DNA of 64,000 nt from Bacillota bacterium (GTDB lineage Bacteria > Bacillota > Clostridia > Christensenellales > CAG-138): assembly GCA_023459335.1 (NCBI GenBank), contig JAEWUO010000028.1, positions 127,906-191,905 of the forward strand, given 5' to 3'. The translations under genes and the position numbers were made by a program. This document shows, in pieces, positions 50,039-58,050 of the stretch. Position 1 is the first letter of the stretch. Each line of letters starts with the position of its first letter. The notes beneath the pieces are model-generated. The model had not been told where the DNA came from and did no database searches. It saw only the letters and a list, made by a program, of their open reading frames with translations.

Positions 50039-51235
50039 ATGGTTTCCAAAGAAATGCTCCATCTGGGGCGCGTGCGCTCCGCCATCCGCGAACTTTTCGA
50101 GTTCGGGCGCAAGCGCGCCAGCGAAGTCGGCGCGGAAAATGTCTACGATTTTTCGCTCGGCAACCCTTCCGTACCGCCACCGGAGCTGTTCACGCGGGAG
50201 ATGATCCGGCTGCTGAACGAAAGCGACCCGTCCGCGCTGCACGGCTACACAAGCGCGCCGGGGGCGAATGAGACGCGGGACGCAATCGCGGAAAACCTCA
50301 ACCGCCGCTTCGGAACGTCGTTTACTCGGCGAAACCTTTATATGACCTGCGGTGCGGCAGCCGCGCTGACCTCCATCCTCCGGGCGCTGACAATCGATTC
50401 CGATACCGAATTTATTGCCATTGCGCCATATTTTCCGGAGTACGGCTGCTTTGCCGGCACCGCCGGCGGAAAGCTCGTGGTCGTGCCGCCGGATATGGAA
50501 AAGTTTCAGATCGATTTTTCCGCGCTCGAGGCGGCGATCAACGCGCATACGCAAGCCGTGATCATCAATTCGCCGAACAATCCCTCCGGCGTCGTCTACT
50601 CCGAGGAGACGATCCGGCAGCTTAGCGCGCTCCTGCGCAGAAAAAGCGGAGAGTTGCGGCGGCCGGTCTATCTGGTTTCGGACGAACCCTACCGCGAACT
50701 GAATTATACGAACCAGCCCGTGCCGTTCGTCACACACTTTTACGACGCTTCGATCCTCTCGTACTCGTATTCCAAGAGCCTGTCGCTCCCGGGCGACCGC
50801 ATCGGCTACGTATTGATCGGAAACGAGATGCCGGATTTCGACGACGTTTACGACGCGATCGCGGGCAGCGCGCGCATACAGGGTTACGTCTGCGCGCCTT
50901 CTTTTTTACAGAAAACCGTCGCCTATGCCGCCAACGCAAACCTGATGCCGGATTTGACCAGTTATCGTAAAAACCGCGACGCGCTGTACGAGGGGCTCTC
51001 CGCGTTCGGATACCGCTGTATGCCGCCGGACGGGGCATTTTATCTCTTTCTAGAGGCGCCCGGCGGTGACGGGGACGCGTTCGCGGAAGCGGCGAAATCC
51101 GAAGATATTCTCATTGTCTCCGGCCGCAGTTTCGGCTGCCCGTCGCATGTACGCATCGCTTACTGCGTGGCATACGACACCATCGTAAACGCACTGCCCG
51201 GGTTCGGGCGGCTCTATCAACGGTTTTGTAAATAA
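50039..51235 (+). CDS. PLP-dependent class I aminotransferase
   Basis: A 398-residue cytoplasmic aminotransferase. Fold type I motifs are present: SLGNPSVPPP, HGYTSAPG, INSPNNPSG, VSDEPYRELNY and the PLP lysine in SYSKSLSLPGDRIGY (about residue 243), with a C-terminal HVRIAYC arginine. GGGAGG precedes the ATG. As the last gene of the buk-ptb-iorAB operon it probably supplies the 2-oxoacid from an aromatic or branched amino acid; specificity is inferred from context. Confidence 0.9.
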   Translation: MVSKEMLHLGRVRSAIRELFEFGRKRASEVGAENVYDFSLGNPSVPPPELFTREMIRLLNESDPSALHGYTSAPGANETRDAIAENLNRRFGTSFTRRNLYMTCGAAAALTSILRALTIDSDTEFIAIAPYFPEYGCFAGTAGGKLVVVPPDMEKFQIDFSALEAAINAHTQAVIINSPNNPSGVVYSEETIRQLSALLRRKSGELRRPVYLVSDEPYRELNYTNQPVPFVTHFYDASILSYSYSKSLSLPGDRIGYVLIGNEMPDFDDVYDAIAGSARIQGYVCAPSFLQKTVAYAANANLMPDLTSYRKNRDALYEGLSAFGYRCMPPDGAFYLFLEAPGGDGDAFAEAAKSEDILIVSGRSFGCPSHVRIAYCVAYDTIVNALPGFGRLYQRFCK

Positions 51236-51251
51236 CGATCGGCACATAAAA

Positions 51252-51290
51252 CAACGCCGCGGATCTTCCACGGCGTTGCTTCTTTTTTTT
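51252..51290 (+). terminator. Intrinsic terminator of the buk-ior operon
   Basis: CAACGCCG and CGGCGTTG pair around an 11-nt loop, followed by CTTCTTTTTTTT. It reaches the stop of the convergent ABC gene. Confidence 0.85.
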
Positions 51291-51967
51291 CAGATATTCC
51301 AGTGCCGTAAAAACAGCTTCGTGCTCTCGGCCTGAGGGTGTTTCAATACCCGTTCCGTATCCCCCAGTTCTCCGATTTTGCCTGCATCCAGCGCGAGCGT
51401 ACGCGACGACAGCCTCAGCGCCTGCGCGGGCGCATGGGAGGAAAACACAAGCGCGCAGCCCGTCTCTTCGGTATAATCCGCCAGCGTCCGCTCAATCCGT
51501 TCGATGGCGGAGATATCCGCGCTGGCGGTCGGTTCGTCCAGCAGCAGAAGACGGCGCGGACGGGCGATGACCCGCGCGAGCGCCATGCGCTGCGCCTCGC
51601 CGCCCGAAAGGCGGCTCGCGCGCGCCGCGGCGAGATGGAGCAGCCCCACGCGTTCCAGCGCGCTGTGCGCCAGGCGCGCTTTCTCCCTCTCCCCGTCCAG
51701 CGCGAGTTCGACGTTTTTTAGCACACTCAGATCAAAGGCATGCGGTTTCTGCGGCATGTATCCGATTTCTCCCCGTTTCAGTCCGTTCCGCCCGACTTCC
51801 CCTTCGTCCGGCCAGATCGTCCCCGCGAGCAGACGCAGCAGCGTGCTCTTGCCGGAGCCGTTCGGCCCAATGAGTGCGAGCTTTTCCCCCGCGCCGATCG
51901 ATAACGCGGGAATGTCGAGCGCGCAGCGCGCACCGTAAAATTTTTTCACATTGATCAGTTCGATCAT
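51290..51967 (-). CDS. tupC: Tungstate-type ABC transporter ATP-binding protein
   Basis: A 225-residue ATPase with Walker A GPNGSGKSTLL (about 34-44), signature RLSGGEAQRMALARV and Walker B LLLLDEPTASAD. It starts inside the permease gene end (4-nt overlap). Assignment to tungstate rests on the adjacent TupB-like permease and TupA-like binding protein; the ATPase alone would not decide the substrate. Confidence 0.82.
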   Translation of the reverse strand: MIELINVKKFYGARCALDIPALSIGAGEKLALIGPNGSGKSTLLRLLAGTIWPDEGEVGRNGLKRGEIGYMPQKPHAFDLSVLKNVELALDGEREKARLAHSALERVGLLHLAAARASRLSGGEAQRMALARVIARPRRLLLLDEPTASADISAIERIERTLADYTEETGCALVFSSHAPAQALRLSSRTLALDAGKIGELGDTERVLKHPQAESTKLFLRHWNI

Positions 51968-52650
51968 ATTGCGGCGTTCCTTTGCAGCAGGTGCGCCAGC
52001 ACGTTGACGAGCAGAGAAATAAATAGCAGAAGAACCCCCAGCGCGAGCGCGTACTGAAAGTCCCCGATGTTCGTATACATCATGATCGCGGTGGTCATCA
52101 CGTTTGTTTTATACGCGATCGCCCCGCCGACCATGGACACCGCGCCGACCTCAGCCATCGCCCGTCCGAAACCAAGCAGATAAGTGGAGACGAGCGCGTA
52201 CTTGCTCTCGTTGAGCGTCAGAAGAAACGTTTTTCCGCGGCTGAGCCCCAGCCCGCGCGCGGACTCGCGGATCTCGCCGACAAGCGGCGAAAGCGCGGTC
52301 TCCATGCTTCCGGCTGCGACTGGCGTGATCAGTATTACCTGAGCCACGATCATGCCCGTAATCGTAAAGAGCAGCTTCAGACCGCGCAGGGGGCCTACGC
52401 CGGAAAACAGCAGATAGCATAAAAGCCCGCATACCACCGGCGGCAGCCCCATCAGCGTGCGGTTTATGACGATGAGCGTCCGCCGTCCGGGAAATCGCGC
52501 GCTGGCGAGAAAAACGCCGTACGGCGCCCCGAGAAGGAGCGCCGCACAGGAGCTCAAGATCGTCATCTTGAGCGTTACGACAATGATGCTGGTTAAGAGC
52601 GCGTCGCCCGAAACAAGCAGACGAAACGCGCGCTCCAATGCGCCGCCCAC
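51964..52650 (-). CDS. tupB: Tungstate-type ABC transporter permease
   Basis: A 228-residue permease with about five to six membrane helices. The N-terminal ALERAFRLLVSGDALLTSIIVVTLKMTI and the EAA-like loop ETALSPLVGEIRESARGLGLSRGK match TupB/WtpB-type permeases. The start is GTG 52650 with GGTGGG 10 nt upstream, 6 nt after the tupA stop. Confidence 0.85.
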   Translation of the reverse strand: MGGALERAFRLLVSGDALLTSIIVVTLKMTILSSCAALLLGAPYGVFLASARFPGRRTLIVINRTLMGLPPVVCGLLCYLLFSGVGPLRGLKLLFTITGMIVAQVILITPVAAGSMETALSPLVGEIRESARGLGLSRGKTFLLTLNESKYALVSTYLLGFGRAMAEVGAVSMVGGAIAYKTNVMTTAIMMYTNIGDFQYALALGVLLLFISLLVNVLAHLLQRNAAI

Positions 52651-52656
52651 GGTGGA

Positions 52657-53700
52657 TCAGCCCACCGTGCCGCCGTTTGCCGAAAAGGCGAGGAAGGTTG
52701 CCTTATCCGAGAGGATGTAGGCGTCCATCTCGTTCGCCATGGTCAGGCAAACGCCCATGCCCGCATTGCTGGAAAGATACCACTCGCTGTAGGCGTCGAT
52801 GCTCGCCGGATCCGTTGTTATGCCAAGCGATTCCGGCCAGAGAGAGACTTCCTTCGTGTGGGTTCCGCTCTTGTCCCCGCGCGAGACGAACGGGAACTTA
52901 CCCTCCGCGATGCGCGCAAACGCTTCCTTCACGCCGCCCGCTTCGGCGCACTTCGCGGGATCGTCCTTCGGCCCCACCAGCACGAAGTAGTTATACATAA
53001 ACGTCAGCCGCTCGCTCTGGTAGCCGTCGAGCAGTTTCGCGTATCCGTCCGTGACAAACGTTTCTTCCTGAGACTTGCTGTGCACAACGATGAGATCCGC
53101 GTTCCCCATCGTCGCGGCGGCAATGGCTTTGCCGGTTCCGGCGGAGGAAACCTCCACCGTATAACCGTATTTGGTTTCGAATGCCGGCAGCAGATAGGCT
53201 AGAAGTCCGCTGTCGTTGACCGATGTGGTCGTGGAGAGCCGGATGGTCTTCGTCGCATCCGTCGCCTGCGGAATCTCCGCCGCGGAGACGGGCTTGTCCG
53301 CTGTCAGCGTAAAGAGCGCCTCGCCGTACTGTGCAACGCCGTAGCTGGAAATCAACTGCGCCGCTTCTTCGCTCATCAGCCAGTCCACGAGCGCCTTTGC
53401 ACCGACGGTGTTGATCGCGACGCCCGCGACCGCTTTTCCGTCCGCATCCTTAAACGGGGCGGCGTCGTTGACCGCGATGACCGTGTAGTTGTTGATCATA
53501 TCGTCGTCCTGCTCCAGCAGGATTTTGATGCCGAGACCGTCTCCGGAAGGCGTCTCTGCGGGAACAGCGGTTTCGTCCGCGCTGATGCTGATGGGGGTCG
53601 TTTCCGGCGCGGGCGTCGCCGTCTCGATCGGTTTTGCGCAGCCGACGGAGGCAAATATGAGCAGGATCGATAAAGCGACGTAGCAAATGCGTTTGATCAT
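52657..53700 (-). CDS. tupA: TupA-like tungstate-binding lipoprotein with circularly permuted domain order
   Basis: A 347-residue lipoprotein (signal residues 1-20, lipid Cys21, then a Thr/Pro-rich linker). Ordinary TupA begins with the LxTTTSxxxSGLL oxyanion loop and ends with NPYGVIAVNP...FIDWLxS..QKLI...F. Here the latter block comes first (NNYTVIAVN about 70-78, ALVDWLMSEEAAQLISSYG, GEALFTL) and the former second (IRLSTTTSVNDSGLLAYLLPAFE from residue 153, VSRGDKSGTHTKE, GMGVCLTMANEMDAYILSDKATFLAF); the protein stops where the permuted block would normally follow. The frame is continuous. GGGAG precedes ATG 53700. Confidence 0.82.
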   Translation of the reverse strand: MIKRICYVALSILLIFASVGCAKPIETATPAPETTPISISADETAVPAETPSGDGLGIKILLEQDDDMINNYTVIAVNDAAPFKDADGKAVAGVAINTVGAKALVDWLMSEEAAQLISSYGVAQYGEALFTLTADKPVSAAEIPQATDATKTIRLSTTTSVNDSGLLAYLLPAFETKYGYTVEVSSAGTGKAIAAATMGNADLIVVHSKSQEETFVTDGYAKLLDGYQSERLTFMYNYFVLVGPKDDPAKCAEAGGVKEAFARIAEGKFPFVSRGDKSGTHTKEVSLWPESLGITTDPASIDAYSEWYLSSNAGMGVCLTMANEMDAYILSDKATFLAFSANGGTVG

Positions 53701-53722
53701 GATATTATTCTCCCTTTTGAAC

Positions 53723-53871
53723 AAGGAAAATCTCGCGACCCCGCGCTTGCTCCGCCGCCGATTTTGGGATGAATCCCCTTTGCAAACATGGCAGGCGCGC
53801 CCGTTACCAGCCGCACCCATCGGTCGGCGCGACCCCCTAACAGAGGCCGCGCGGACTCGGAGATTTTCCTT
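53723..53871 (-). ncRNA. Structured leader RNA of the tup operon, candidate Moco/Tuco riboswitch
   Basis: On the minus strand AAGGAAAATCTC (53860-53871) pairs perfectly with GAGATTTTCCTT (53723-53734), closing a GC-rich 149-nt region. Inside are CTCCG/CGGAG arms adjoining that stem, hairpins CCTC-TGTTA-GGGG and GGGA-TTCA-TCCC, and GCC/GGC-rich arms. The 3' arm of the closing stem ends about 9 nt before the tupA RBS. Position before tungstate transport genes and this architecture fit the molybdenum/tungsten-cofactor RNA, but I could not check the consensus base by base. Confidence 0.55.
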
Positions 53872-53902
53872 GCTTATTCAGTTTTTCAGGCTTTCGTCTG
53901 AA

Positions 53903-53931
53903 TTTTTATTCTTTCAGAAGCGACTCCACAA
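53903..53931 (-). promoter_or_regulatory. Possible promoter of the tup operon
   Basis: Minus strand TTGTGG (53926-53931), 17 nt, TAAAAA (53903-53908), overlapping the end of the flavodoxin gene. The start site would lie just upstream of the structured leader. Confidence 0.4.
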
Positions 53932-54358
53932 AAGAAACCGCTCCCGCAAGATCTTTTTCATTCGGCCGACTCTTGGCAATGCCGCCGATCATCTTGAACG
54001 GGCCGTAGGTGTCGAATCCACGGCAATCCCAGCCGCCCGCCACTTCCGCGCCTTTCATGCGAAGTTTCTCCTGTATATTCCGTCCGAACTCCCCGTTCGG
54101 CGCGCCGTGCGTACAGAGCGTGAAGCAGCGTTTTCCGCTTAGGCCTTCGAGCGAGTCGATGAATCTTTCGACCGGCTTGCCGAACTCGGAAAAGTATACG
54201 CCGGACGCAAAGCCGATCAGATCGTAGTCGCGCAGATCGACTTCCTCCCGCACGGGAACGGAGACGACGCGCACCGGCAGCGCGGCAGAAACCGCCTCCG
54301 CGACCTTAAGCGTGTTATTGTGGTGATAAGAATAACAGAACAAAACCGCTTTTTTCAC
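53906..54358 (-). CDS. Flavodoxin family protein
   Basis: A 150-residue FMN-binding electron carrier: VLFCYSYHHNNTLKVAEAV (phosphate-binding loop region), YDLIGFASGVYFSEFGKPV and the CFTLCTHGAPN loop. The form resembles flavodoxin-like proteins of Clostridia rather than classic FldA. It lies 18 nt downstream of a predicted membrane cytochrome gene on the same strand, so the pair may pass electrons between cytoplasm and membrane (inference). Confidence 0.82.
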   Translation of the reverse strand: MKKAVLFCYSYHHNNTLKVAEAVSAALPVRVVSVPVREEVDLRDYDLIGFASGVYFSEFGKPVERFIDSLEGLSGKRCFTLCTHGAPNGEFGRNIQEKLRMKGAEVAGGWDCRGFDTYGPFKMIGGIAKSRPNEKDLAGAVSFVESLLKE

Positions 54359-54376
54359 AAATACTCTCTCTGATTT

Positions 54377-54784
54377 CTAAATTCTTGTAATCACATGGAC
54401 GAGAAAAGCCAGCGTCATGGCGATCACCGCGCCGCGGTGCGACCAGAGCATCGCGGGCGTGCGCTTCCTGCTCTTGAACATAATACCGCCGAGGATGATG
54501 GCGACGATGGCAAGCCCCGCGGTGACGATCCCCGTAATCGAAACCCACATAAACAGAATCTGTATGATCGTATGCGCAACCATTACAGCCGCCGCGCCAA
54601 AGCCGAAAAAGCGGTGGTTTTTCACGAGAAATTTCATGACGGACTGATAGGAGGCTCTAAACGCGTTCTCCTTCGGAAGCTTCATGACCCAGGTACGGTT
54701 GCCCCATTTGATGAAGAAATTGAGAATCGCGCCGCCGTATAAAACGGCGGTAATGACGCCCAGCACCCTGCCTAACAGCCACAT
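54377..54784 (-). CDS. Predicted di-heme four-helix membrane cytochrome
   Basis: A 135-residue protein with four membrane helices (about 5-23, 50-68, 71-88 and 101-133). Two helices each carry a histidine pair with exactly 13 residues between (NHRFF...VAHTI and SHRGA...LVHVI). This H-x13-H spacing in two helices is the bis-histidine heme pattern of b-type cytochromes. I do not recognise the exact family. ATG 54784 has GAGG 7 nt upstream. The flavodoxin gene follows. Confidence 0.6.
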   Translation of the reverse strand: MWLLGRVLGVITAVLYGGAILNFFIKWGNRTWVMKLPKENAFRASYQSVMKFLVKNHRFFGFGAAAVMVAHTIIQILFMWVSITGIVTAGLAIVAIILGGIMFKSRKRTPAMLWSHRGAVIAMTLAFLVHVITRI

Positions 54785-54947
54785 ACAACTGCCTCTTTTC
54801 AAGATGTATATATTACCCTAACACTTCTCAACGCCGTATGCAAGCAGTCGGATACTTTTTTCAAATGATTTTCATTTCGTGTCAGATTTTCAAGGATAAT
54901 AGAGATATATTGGTTGAGGATACTCAAATACCGCAGGAGGTTCAATC

Positions 54948-55490
54948 ATGGATTCAGTGACCGAGCTGCTCAGGCATGATCCGGAGCGCGCGCTTGAGCA
55001 GATGCTGCGCGCATATTCCGGACTGGTGTTTCATGCGGCAGCCGCAGTGCTGGGAAGAAATTCCCGGGAAGAGGTTGAGGAGTGCGTCAGCGACGCGTTT
55101 CTGGCAATCTATAACAATCGAAACCGGCTGGATTTTTCGCAGGGTTCCGTCAAGGCCTATCTCTGCCAGACAGCGAGAAACCTCGCGATCGACCGTCTCA
55201 GGCGGCAAACCAAAGCGCGCGTCGTCGAGCTGGACCCCTTTGCCCCCGCTTCGGAGCTGACCGACAGCATGGCGCTCAGTCAAATCGACAATGAAGATCT
55301 GGTGCAGAACGTTCTTGCGCTCGGAGAGCCGGACAGCCAAATCATCACCTGCCGTTACTATTTCGGGATGCAGACAAAAGAAATCGCAAAACTGGTTAAT
55401 ATGAAGGAAAATGCGGTCGATCAGCGGCTGCGCCGCGCGCTCAAAAAACTCAAGCGTCTCTCGGAAGGAGGGCTGACAAATGCGAAATGA
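54948..55490 (+). CDS. ECF-type RNA polymerase sigma factor
   Basis: A 180-residue sigma-70 family factor with region 2 (EECVSDAFLAIYNNRNR...AYLCQTARNLAIDRLRR) and region 4 (DSQIITCRYYFGMQTKEIAKLVNMKENAVDQRLRRALKKLK). GGAGG precedes the ATG. The next gene overlaps by 11 nt and encodes a membrane protein of anti-sigma plan, so this is likely a regulated sigma/anti-sigma pair. I could not identify its own promoter motif. Confidence 0.9.
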   Translation: MDSVTELLRHDPERALEQMLRAYSGLVFHAAAAVLGRNSREEVEECVSDAFLAIYNNRNRLDFSQGSVKAYLCQTARNLAIDRLRRQTKARVVELDPFAPASELTDSMALSQIDNEDLVQNVLALGEPDSQIITCRYYFGMQTKEIAKLVNMKENAVDQRLRRALKKLKRLSEGGLTNAK

Positions 55491-56958
55491 ACGAAACCTG
55501 CTGTTTTCAAAACTCTCCGTCGAGCAGACGGACCTTCTGATCGGATCGATCGACCGTCTCCCCGTCGGCGGCAGTATCGTCCGCAGCGTTCGCAACCGCG
55601 TGCTGCTCAGCGCTTCGCCAAATTCGCTGAAGCGGCGCCGTCTCGGCAGAACGCTCCTTCCTGTCGCGGCGTGCCTGATTGCGATCGCGGTGTTCTTCGT
55701 CTCTTTCCCGAAGGCCGCTCTCGCGGTTTCGGAATTCTTCGGCAGGGTGTTTACCCCCAGCCGCTACATGAACGAAGACCCCGCGGAGAGAACCTCCGTC
55801 CCCTCGATCGACGAAGCAATTGCCGCGGCCGCGCCGAAGAACGGCGACTATACGATTACGTTAATGCCGGATCTGCCGAACGCGCAGGAATTCATCGACT
55901 ATCGCGCGCAAAACGGGTATGCGCCTTTCTCGGAGGAAAACTGGGGTTGGCTCAGGGACGTCCGTCCGGAGATTGCGGAAGTGCTCTACGATGGCAATCA
56001 GCTCATCTGGAACACGAACCTCTTCACGACCAACGAGCATGTCCGCGAATTCATGGAGGGATACGGCGTGCACTCCGGCAGCAAGCTCTCCGTCGACGCG
56101 CTGATGGACGATGTGACTTACACGGTTGCAGGCGACCCAACGGTTTACCCGCTCTACGTCAGCGGGCACGGAATCACGCCGATTTATGACGAAGCCGCAC
56201 TCGCTGCGGCGGATCACGTCGTGCTGTATTCCGATTTTGACATCGATCCCGAAAACCCGCTGCCGGACGGCGTACTGACCATTACGCAAAATATCCTCGT
56301 CTGCGAGAACGACGCGATGGATTACGGCGCGACGGTTGCGATCATCACGCACACGTTCACATTTGACACGACGAAGGGGAACACGGCGGCAGCCGAAGCG
56401 AATGAAACGCTTATCTCCCTTTCAGGCGAAACCTATCTGTCGATGAACCATTTTGGTTCCGAAGCGACGGAGACCGACTCCGATTGGACGGTCGAGACAA
56501 AGAAGGTATCGCTCGACGGCGTAAAGCTCCGCGCAGATTACGAATATCTGCCGACGGGTATCAGCGTCCAGGTCACGCTTGTCGAAGCGCCGGAGGTTTG
56601 GACCGGGGATATGACCGGCGGACTGCTTCGAATGAACTCTAAAAACATCTACAATACCGTCGAATCGTTCGGCGTAACGGCCGATTTCTATCTGGACGGC
56701 GCGTATGTTTCCGAGGCGCCGATACCGGATAGTATAGGCGCAGGCGAGCTCCGCTATATCCTTCCCGTTTTCCCGGAAGATTATGACGATCTGCAATCCG
56801 TCGAGCTGAAACTGACCTACTGGTATTACGAAACGCTGAACGGCACGGATCAGATCGGCGGCGAAATTTTTACGGTTCCGCAAGGTGTCACGGAAACCGT
56901 AGCGACGTATCGATGGGATCCGCTGGCCGAAATTACAGTTCCCATTCCAAAGAACTAG
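55480..56958 (+). CDS. Membrane-anchored probable anti-sigma factor with large extracytoplasmic domain
   Basis: A 492-residue protein: cytoplasmic N-terminus of about 55 residues, one membrane helix (about 60-80) and a long extracytoplasmic part. It resembles DUF4179-type proteins that follow ECF sigma genes in Clostridia. The outer region (about 85-490) is rich in beta-type segments and acidic residues and has no zinc-binding or enzyme motif that I can see. The 11-nt overlap with the sigma gene implies coupled synthesis. Confidence 0.72.
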   Translation: MRNERNLLFSKLSVEQTDLLIGSIDRLPVGGSIVRSVRNRVLLSASPNSLKRRRLGRTLLPVAACLIAIAVFFVSFPKAALAVSEFFGRVFTPSRYMNEDPAERTSVPSIDEAIAAAAPKNGDYTITLMPDLPNAQEFIDYRAQNGYAPFSEENWGWLRDVRPEIAEVLYDGNQLIWNTNLFTTNEHVREFMEGYGVHSGSKLSVDALMDDVTYTVAGDPTVYPLYVSGHGITPIYDEAALAAADHVVLYSDFDIDPENPLPDGVLTITQNILVCENDAMDYGATVAIITHTFTFDTTKGNTAAAEANETLISLSGETYLSMNHFGSEATETDSDWTVETKKVSLDGVKLRADYEYLPTGISVQVTLVEAPEVWTGDMTGGLLRMNSKNIYNTVESFGVTADFYLDGAYVSEAPIPDSIGAGELRYILPVFPEDYDDLQSVELKLTYWYYETLNGTDQIGGEIFTVPQGVTETVATYRWDPLAEITVPIPKN

Positions 56959-56961
56959 TCG

Positions 56962-56998
56962 AAAAACATCCCGCCGGAAAACCCGACGGGATGTTTTT
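56962..56998 (+). terminator. Intrinsic terminator of the sigma/anti-sigma operon
   Basis: AAAAACATCCCG and CGGGATGTTTTT pair around a 13-nt loop and end in a T run. Confidence 0.85.
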
Positions 56999-57149
56999 GT
57001 TCCCGTGTTTATCACATCAATATATCGATATTTAAGATATGCGAACACATGAACATATTCCCTGCCGAATCATCATGATCTGTCTTGCGGCAAAACCCGT
57101 GCGCGATTCATCGCGCGTTTTGTACTGCCAAACACTATCGATTTGTCCT

Positions 57150-57172
57150 CGCCGCCTGCGCGGCGTTTTTTT
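57150..57172 (+). terminator. Orphan terminator-like hairpin
   Basis: GCCGC-CTGC-GCGGC-G followed by seven T, oriented for the plus strand, where no gene lies upstream. Another hairpin (CGCGA-TTCA-TCGCG near 57100) precedes it. They may end an unannotated small RNA. Confidence 0.5.
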
Positions 57173-57201
57173 CGCTTGTGTCTGCTGCAATTCTTCAGGG
57201 T

Positions 57202-58050
57202 CTACGGCTCAGTCTTCGCCTCCGGCGCTGCAGCCGCCAATGCTTGCAAAAACACCGCGCAGGCAAGCAGATCCGCCGAACCGCCGGGGCTTGCGCGCCA
57301 ATTCCGGCACTTCCGGTCCAGATCACGCATAGCCGCGCGCAGCCCTGTTCCGCCCGCGGAATGCCGCGCCGCGATTTCGCCCGCGCGCACGCGCAGCGTT
57401 TCCGCAACCTCCGCCCCGCATCGCGCGAGAACGTTTGCGTCCTCCACGCGGGAAATCAACCCCAGCAGCGCCAGACGCCAGCCGTCTTCCTCACCCGTCC
57501 CGCGTTCTACGGCAGCACGAAACGACGCAACTGCCGCAAGCGCGTTCGGAAAACCGTCTTCCGCTTCGCCGCGCGCGCCCCTAGCCCCGTAGTGCGCAAA
57601 GGCTCTTCCCGCCCGCCCGCCGAGTTCGCCCGTTACGCCGCGGCAAACGCGCGCCGCGGTGGAGCAGAGCCGCTCCGGCGCGAGCGCAATCCCGTTTGCC
57701 GCGCTGTATCCGGCGCAATAGCAAAGCACGCCGAGCAGAAATATGGCGCCCTTATGGGTATTTATTCCATTTGTCGCGGCAAACATCGCCTGTTCTGCCG
57801 CTATGCCGTCCGCGCGGATTGCGGAAAGTCTCCCGTCGGGAGGCAGCGCCGCATCCCGCAGGCCGAGAGAAACAAACCGGACGAAATACGGCTCGAGCGC
57901 CGTCGCGCTCCTTAAAAGCAGCGCCAGATCCATGTCCGTATGCGAGCCGTTGTTTTCCGCGTCCACAAGTCCGGGCTTCGGTGAAAGCCGCGCTTCTTTC
58001 GCCAGCGCGTCGCAGGCAAGATATCCGATCCGCTCCGCAATGCCGCTCAT
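57202..58050 (-). CDS. citG: Triphosphoribosyl-dephospho-CoA synthase
   Basis: A 282-residue cytoplasmic enzyme that makes the precursor of the citrate lyase prosthetic group from ATP and dephospho-CoA. Motifs EARLSPKPGLVD, SHTDMDL and NTHKGAIFLLG are those of CitG/MdcB. It overlaps citC by 4 nt and is the last gene of the minus-strand cit operon; no clear minus-strand terminator follows. Confidence 0.93.
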   Translation of the reverse strand: MSGIAERIGYLACDALAKEARLSPKPGLVDAENNGSHTDMDLALLLRSATALEPYFVRFVSLGLRDAALPPDGRLSAIRADGIAAEQAMFAATNGINTHKGAIFLLGVLCYCAGYSAANGIALAPERLCSTAARVCRGVTGELGGRAGRAFAHYGARGARGEAEDGFPNALAAVASFRAAVERGTGEEDGWRLALLGLISRVEDANVLARCGAEVAETLRVRAGEIAARHSAGGTGLRAAMRDLDRKCRNWRASPGGSADLLACAVFLQALAAAAPEAKTEP

